Shown: one piece after another, positions 15,438 to 17,527 of the stretch
Layout: each line of letters begins with the position of its first letter
How positions within the stretch are numbered: position 1 is the stretch's first letter
Assembly: GCA_000437395.1 (NCBI GenBank)
Contig: FR898160.1
Coordinates: 1 to 17,527, forward strand
Direction of reading: 5' to 3'
DNA length: 17,527 nt
From: Clostridium sp. CAG:288
GTDB taxonomy: Bacteria > Bacillota_I > Bacilli_A > RFN20 > CAG-288
Made by a program: the position numbers and the translations under genes
Notes under the pieces: model-generated
Told to the model about the DNA's origin: nothing
What the model saw: the letters and a program-made list of their open reading frames with translations, nothing else
Databases searched by the model: none

Positions 15438-15857
15438 TTATGAACCGCCTATATCGTCATCATCTAAGTAATCCATACAAGAGAATTCATTTCTTAATCT
15501 TTTTTCCTCTTCAGTCACAAAAACTTGATAACGAGCAAAGGAACGCAATTCGTTCTCTTTTTTCCTTCTTTGAATATCATTTGCTTTATAAAAATATTCT
15601 AAAGCTTCGTCGATTGTCATATTTTTATTTTCGTAAAAAATAACGTTTTTAAACTCATTTTTAACTTCTTTAGAGGTAAACGCACAAATAATATCTTTTA
15701 ATTTGTATTCAGCAACCAAATTTTTTAAATGCTTAATATCTATAATAAAATAATGAGCTATTTCATTATAAAAAACACCTATTGGGTCATAAATATTTAA
15801 AGTCACTCCTGGTTCAACGTTACTTATCTTATTATTTTTGCTTATAATTCCTATCAT
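15438..15857 (-). CDS. Unrecognised 139-aa protein, possibly NifX/AnfO-like fold
   Basis: A soluble protein. Residues 1-100 read as alternating strands and helices: MIGIISKNNKISNVEPGVTL, NIYDPIGVFYNEI, LKDIICAFTSKEVKNEF, then NVIFYENKNMTIDEALEYFY. This order (Lys/Asn-rich turn, NIY strand, a DIIC-type strand, a final strand and a DEAL helix) is reminiscent of small NifX/AnfO-type ribonuclease-H-like domains, but the match is by eye and weak. Residues about 95-125 are a charged helix; the end is very acidic (MDYLDDDD) followed by IGGS. The ATG at 15857 has GTGAGGTG upstream. It is the first of two unknown genes, downstream of the fakB terminator. Confidence 0.72.
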   Translation of the reverse strand: MIGIISKNNKISNVEPGVTLNIYDPIGVFYNEIAHYFIIDIKHLKNLVAEYKLKDIICAFTSKEVKNEFKNVIFYENKNMTIDEALEYFYKANDIQRRKKENELRSFARYQVFVTEEEKRLRNEFSCMDYLDDDDIGGS

Positions 15858-15868
15858 ATTTTCACCTC

Positions 15869-15889
15869 ACTTTTATTGTTTACAAAAGT
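15869..15889 (-). promoter_or_regulatory. Inverted repeat before the ribosome binding site of the 139-aa gene
   Basis: ACTTTT and AAAAGT (6-bp arms, 9-base spacer) stand immediately before GAGGTG. The stem is AT-only, so an RNA hairpin would be weak; a protein-binding site is equally possible. Confidence 0.3.
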
Positions 15890-15903
15890 TAGATAAAAAT
15901 ACT

Positions 15904-15933
15904 AAAAAAGCCATCAAATATAACTTTGATGGC
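15904..15933 (-). terminator. Terminator of the DegV/FakB gene
   Basis: On the minus strand GCCATCAAA, loop GTTATA, TTTGATGGC form a 9-bp stem followed by six U, 14 bases after the stop codon. Confidence 0.92.
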
Positions 15934-15946
15934 ACATAATTATTCT

Positions 15947-16819
15947 TTAAATACTAATACCAAAGCCAAGAGCTTTAGGCCCAGTGTGAGCACTGACACT
16001 AAGAGAAAGTGGAGCGAAGAAGACTTCAACGTTAGAATAGTATTGGCTAAAGTATTCTTTTACATCATTAGTCCACTTATCGGCTTCTTCTTTTGTTAAG
16101 CCTGCACCAGCTACACCGATTACTAGGTGATCTTTCAACTGTGTAAATCTAGTTTCGATATCATTTTTCAAAAATTTAAACATTTCTAATTTAGCCTTAA
16201 CCATTCCTCTAGTTTTGGAAATAGCATCGAACTTTTCACCTTTAACTGTTAAAACTGGCTTTAAATTTAATAAAGAACCAATTGCAGCGCTGACAGCATT
16301 TACTCTTCCAGAACGCTTAAGATATTCTAAAGTGTTGACACTTAAATAAATAATTGATTCATATGCTTCGTCTTCAAGTATCTTTTTTATTTCAGCCCCT
16401 GTTTTACCTTCTTTAATAAGTTCTTGAATCTTACGTATAGATAATATTTGAGTTACTGATACCCTATGATTATCAACTACAAATACTTTTCCTTCATATT
16501 CCTCTTGTTGAGCTAAAGCTAAGCAAGTATCACATGTGCTACTTAAGCCTCTTGAAATTGGTACAAAGACAATTTGATCGTATCCAAGTTTAAAAATTTC
16601 ATCCCATTTATTCATAGTTAAGCCTGGAGATGGTTGAGAAGTTGAAACATCTCTCTTATCCTCTAATGCCTTAAAGAAAAACTCTTCTGATAAATCATCT
16701 TCTTGGAAGTATACTTGTCCGTCTATAATTACTGGGTTTTTTAATAAAAAAACTCCCATTTCTTTAGCAACTTCTTTAGTTAAACCGGCGTTTGAATCCG
16801 TTAAAATTGCAATCTTCAT
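15947..16819 (-). CDS. DegV/FakB family fatty-acid-binding protein
   Basis: A 290-residue cytosolic protein of the DegV family, which holds a fatty acid for phosphorylation by the FakA kinase in Firmicutes. Seen: the opening KIAILTDSNAGL, the loop STSQPSPG that contacts the carboxylate, SRGLSSTCDT, LKRSGRVNAVSAAIGSLLNLKP, and the closing SAHTGPKALGFG. These are the conserved landmarks of the family, at the usual length. Which acyl chain is bound cannot be told, and genomes often carry several paralogs, so no gene symbol is given; FakA is not in the window. The ATG at 16819 has GAGGGGG upstream. The gene is divergent from a TetR-family regulator and a palindrome covers its likely -10, so control by that regulator is probable. 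Confidence 0.92.
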   Translation of the reverse strand: MKIAILTDSNAGLTKEVAKEMGVFLLKNPVIIDGQVYFQEDDLSEEFFFKALEDKRDVSTSQPSPGLTMNKWDEIFKLGYDQIVFVPISRGLSSTCDTCLALAQQEEYEGKVFVVDNHRVSVTQILSIRKIQELIKEGKTGAEIKKILEDEAYESIIYLSVNTLEYLKRSGRVNAVSAAIGSLLNLKPVLTVKGEKFDAISKTRGMVKAKLEMFKFLKNDIETRFTQLKDHLVIGVAGAGLTKEEADKWTNDVKEYFSQYYSNVEVFFAPLSLSVSAHTGPKALGFGISI

Positions 16820-16850
16820 ATTTCCCCCTCGGAAACTAATTTGTTATTTC

Positions 16851-16865
16851 GTTACAAAGTGTAAC
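16851..16865. promoter_or_regulatory. Perfect palindrome GTTACA-AAG-TGTAAC, likely TetR-family operator
   Basis: Two perfect 6-bp arms with a 3-base centre lie between the divergent fakB and tetR-family genes. The minus-strand TGT-TACACT (16858-16866), a possible extended -10 for fakB, lies on the right arm, so a bound repressor would block fakB. A further perfect palindrome ACATTAATGT follows at 16866-16875. Confidence 0.6.
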
Positions 16866-16866
16866 A
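16858..16866 (-). promoter_or_regulatory. Possible extended -10 of the DegV/FakB gene
   Basis: TGT-TACACT on the minus strand, about 38 bases before the ATG at 16819. No good -35 is visible at 17 bases, so the call rests on the TGn extension and its placement. Confidence 0.35.
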
Positions 16867-16897
16867 CATTAATGTAAAAAAATTTAGATTTTTGCTG

Positions 16898-16909
16898 TAT
16901 AATGTTACA
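16898..16909 (+). promoter_or_regulatory. -10 of the tetR-family gene with operator half-site
   Basis: TATAAT (16898-16903) is followed directly by TGTTACA (16903-16909), the same half-site found in the palindrome at 16851. The likely transcription start falls on this half-site. The -35 region is weak. Confidence 0.5.
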
Positions 16910-16927
16910 AAAAGGAGGCTTTTGTTC

Positions 16928-17470
16928 ATGTCAAAAACTGATAATACTATAATTAAAGAATGTATAACAACCGCATTCGTAAAGCTTTTAAAATCAAAGC
17001 CTATTTCTAAGATTTCAATTACTGAAATATCTAAAGTAGCTGGAGTGTCGAGAATGACATTCTATAGAACATTCACTTCAAAAGAAGAAATATTAACAAA
17101 TCACTTATATTATTTGATAGATAAATTTAGAATTGAATCTAAAGAATTATATAAAAATAACGTATTTGGAGACATTGAAGCCTTAAATCACTGCTTTGCA
17201 TATTGTAACGAATATAGAGAATTTATAGCTGTCATATTTAAGGCTGGTTTTAGCACTTTGTTTTTGCAAGCTATTATTCAATATTTATTAGACGCCTATT
17301 ATAAACCTGGCGATAGTATAAGAAAATACTATTCACTTCAATGTTATGCAGGAGCAATTTATAACGCCTATGCAACTTGGGACAAAAACAACCACGACAT
17401 AAGCGCTCAAGAATTGTCTGAATTAATTCACGAATATTTTGTAAATAAAAACGGAGACTCAATTCAATGA
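16928..17470 (+). CDS. TetR-family transcriptional regulator
   Basis: A 180-residue DNA-binding repressor. The N-terminal domain (about 5-50) has the family pattern IKECITTAFVKLLKSKPISK, then the helix-turn-helix ISITEISKVAGVSRMTFYRTF followed by TSKEEIL. The remainder is an all-helical ligand and dimer domain without recognised ligand residues; its HTH style resembles the DhaS-like TetR subgroup. I chose the ATG at 16928, which has AAGGAGG at 9-10 bases; an in-frame TTG at 16892 lies inside the promoter and is rejected. The gene ends in TGA within the stem of its terminator. It probably represses itself and the divergent DegV/FakB gene through the GTTACA sites; a fatty acid or acyl-CoA ligand is a guess from context. 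Confidence 0.9.
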   Translation: MSKTDNTIIKECITTAFVKLLKSKPISKISITEISKVAGVSRMTFYRTFTSKEEILTNHLYYLIDKFRIESKELYKNNVFGDIEALNHCFAYCNEYREFIAVIFKAGFSTLFLQAIIQYLLDAYYKPGDSIRKYYSLQCYAGAIYNAYATWDKNNHDISAQELSELIHEYFVNKNGDSIQ

Positions 17471-17483
17471 GTCTCCAATTTTT
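17453..17483 (+). terminator. Terminator of the tetR-family gene
   Basis: GGAGACTCA, loop ATTCAA, TGAGTCTCC form a perfect 9-bp stem followed by AATTTTTATT. The left arm encodes the last codons and the stop TGA opens the right arm. Confidence 0.92.
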
Positions 17484-17527
17484 ATTGGCTCTGTTGAATC
17501 TTATGGGGTTTAAGCAAAAGCAAGAAA

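Noticed and set aside
16892..16927. TTG at 16892 as the tetR-family start
   Set aside because: It would put the promoter -10 and the AAGGAGG site inside the coding region; ATG at 16928 is correctly spaced from AAGGAGG.
1..17527. Mycoplasma genetic code (TGA as Trp)
   Set aside because: glpK and the tetR-family gene end at TGA exactly where overlap or a terminator is expected, and Trp is encoded by TGG in the conserved proteins.
1..17527. CRISPR array, phage or toxin-antitoxin island
   Set aside because: No regularly spaced repeats, phage structural genes, integrase or recognisable toxin-antitoxin pair were seen.

Overview
The window is AT-rich (roughly 30 % GC by eye) and looks like the chromosome of a small-genome, low-GC Firmicute of the Bacilli/Erysipelotrichia/Mollicutes side. 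Signs are AAGGAGG-type ribosome binding sites, a short rpsU, a dnaE-polA-mutM-coaE block of the Bacillus type, DegV/FakB and GH77 genes, and many hairpin-plus-U-run terminators. TGA is used as an ordinary stop (end of glpK and of the tetR-family gene), so this is not a code-4 mycoplasma. No phage, CRISPR or complete transposon is visible.

Left part (1-1972), nearly all on the minus strand: a DUF308/HdeD-like membrane protein with its own promoter and terminator; a gene-poor stretch of about 400 bases with tiny open frames that may be gene remnants; a tRNA-Asn(GUU)-tRNA-Glu(UUC) unit; acpP; and rpsU. Each has recognisable transcription signals.

Centre left (2083-9052), plus strand: a DNA replication/repair operon dnaE-polA-mutM::coaE. 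Genes follow with 1-base and 11-base gaps. The last gene is a single reading frame joining formamidopyrimidine-DNA glycosylase to dephospho-CoA kinase with almost no linker. dnaE appears to be transcribed without a leader, and its PHP domain has lost its metal-binding histidines. A symmetrical terminator closes this operon and the convergent one.

Centre right (9057-15024), minus strand: a two-gene unit (membrane-anchored protein with an acidic tail, then a GT4 glycosyltransferase with a lysine-rich tail), and a malQ-glpK-RluA-type pseudouridine synthase operon with overlapping genes. Further upstream on the same strand are two unrecognised small genes (15031-15857), each with an inverted repeat right next to its ribosome binding site.

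Right end (15904-17483): a DegV/FakB fatty-acid-binding protein gene divergent from a TetR-family regulator. A perfect GTTACA-N3-TGTAAC palindrome lies on the likely fakB -10 element and a half-site lies at the regulator's own promoter, so this looks like a small autoregulated lipid-related switch. The last 40 bases may be the edge of an insertion sequence, but this cannot be decided from what is shown.

I found no clearly new multi-gene system. The best leads are the MutM-CoaE fusion, the leaderless dnaE, the TetR/FakB operator, the hairpin before the 112-aa orphan gene and the possible glycosyltransferase/acidic anchor pair.
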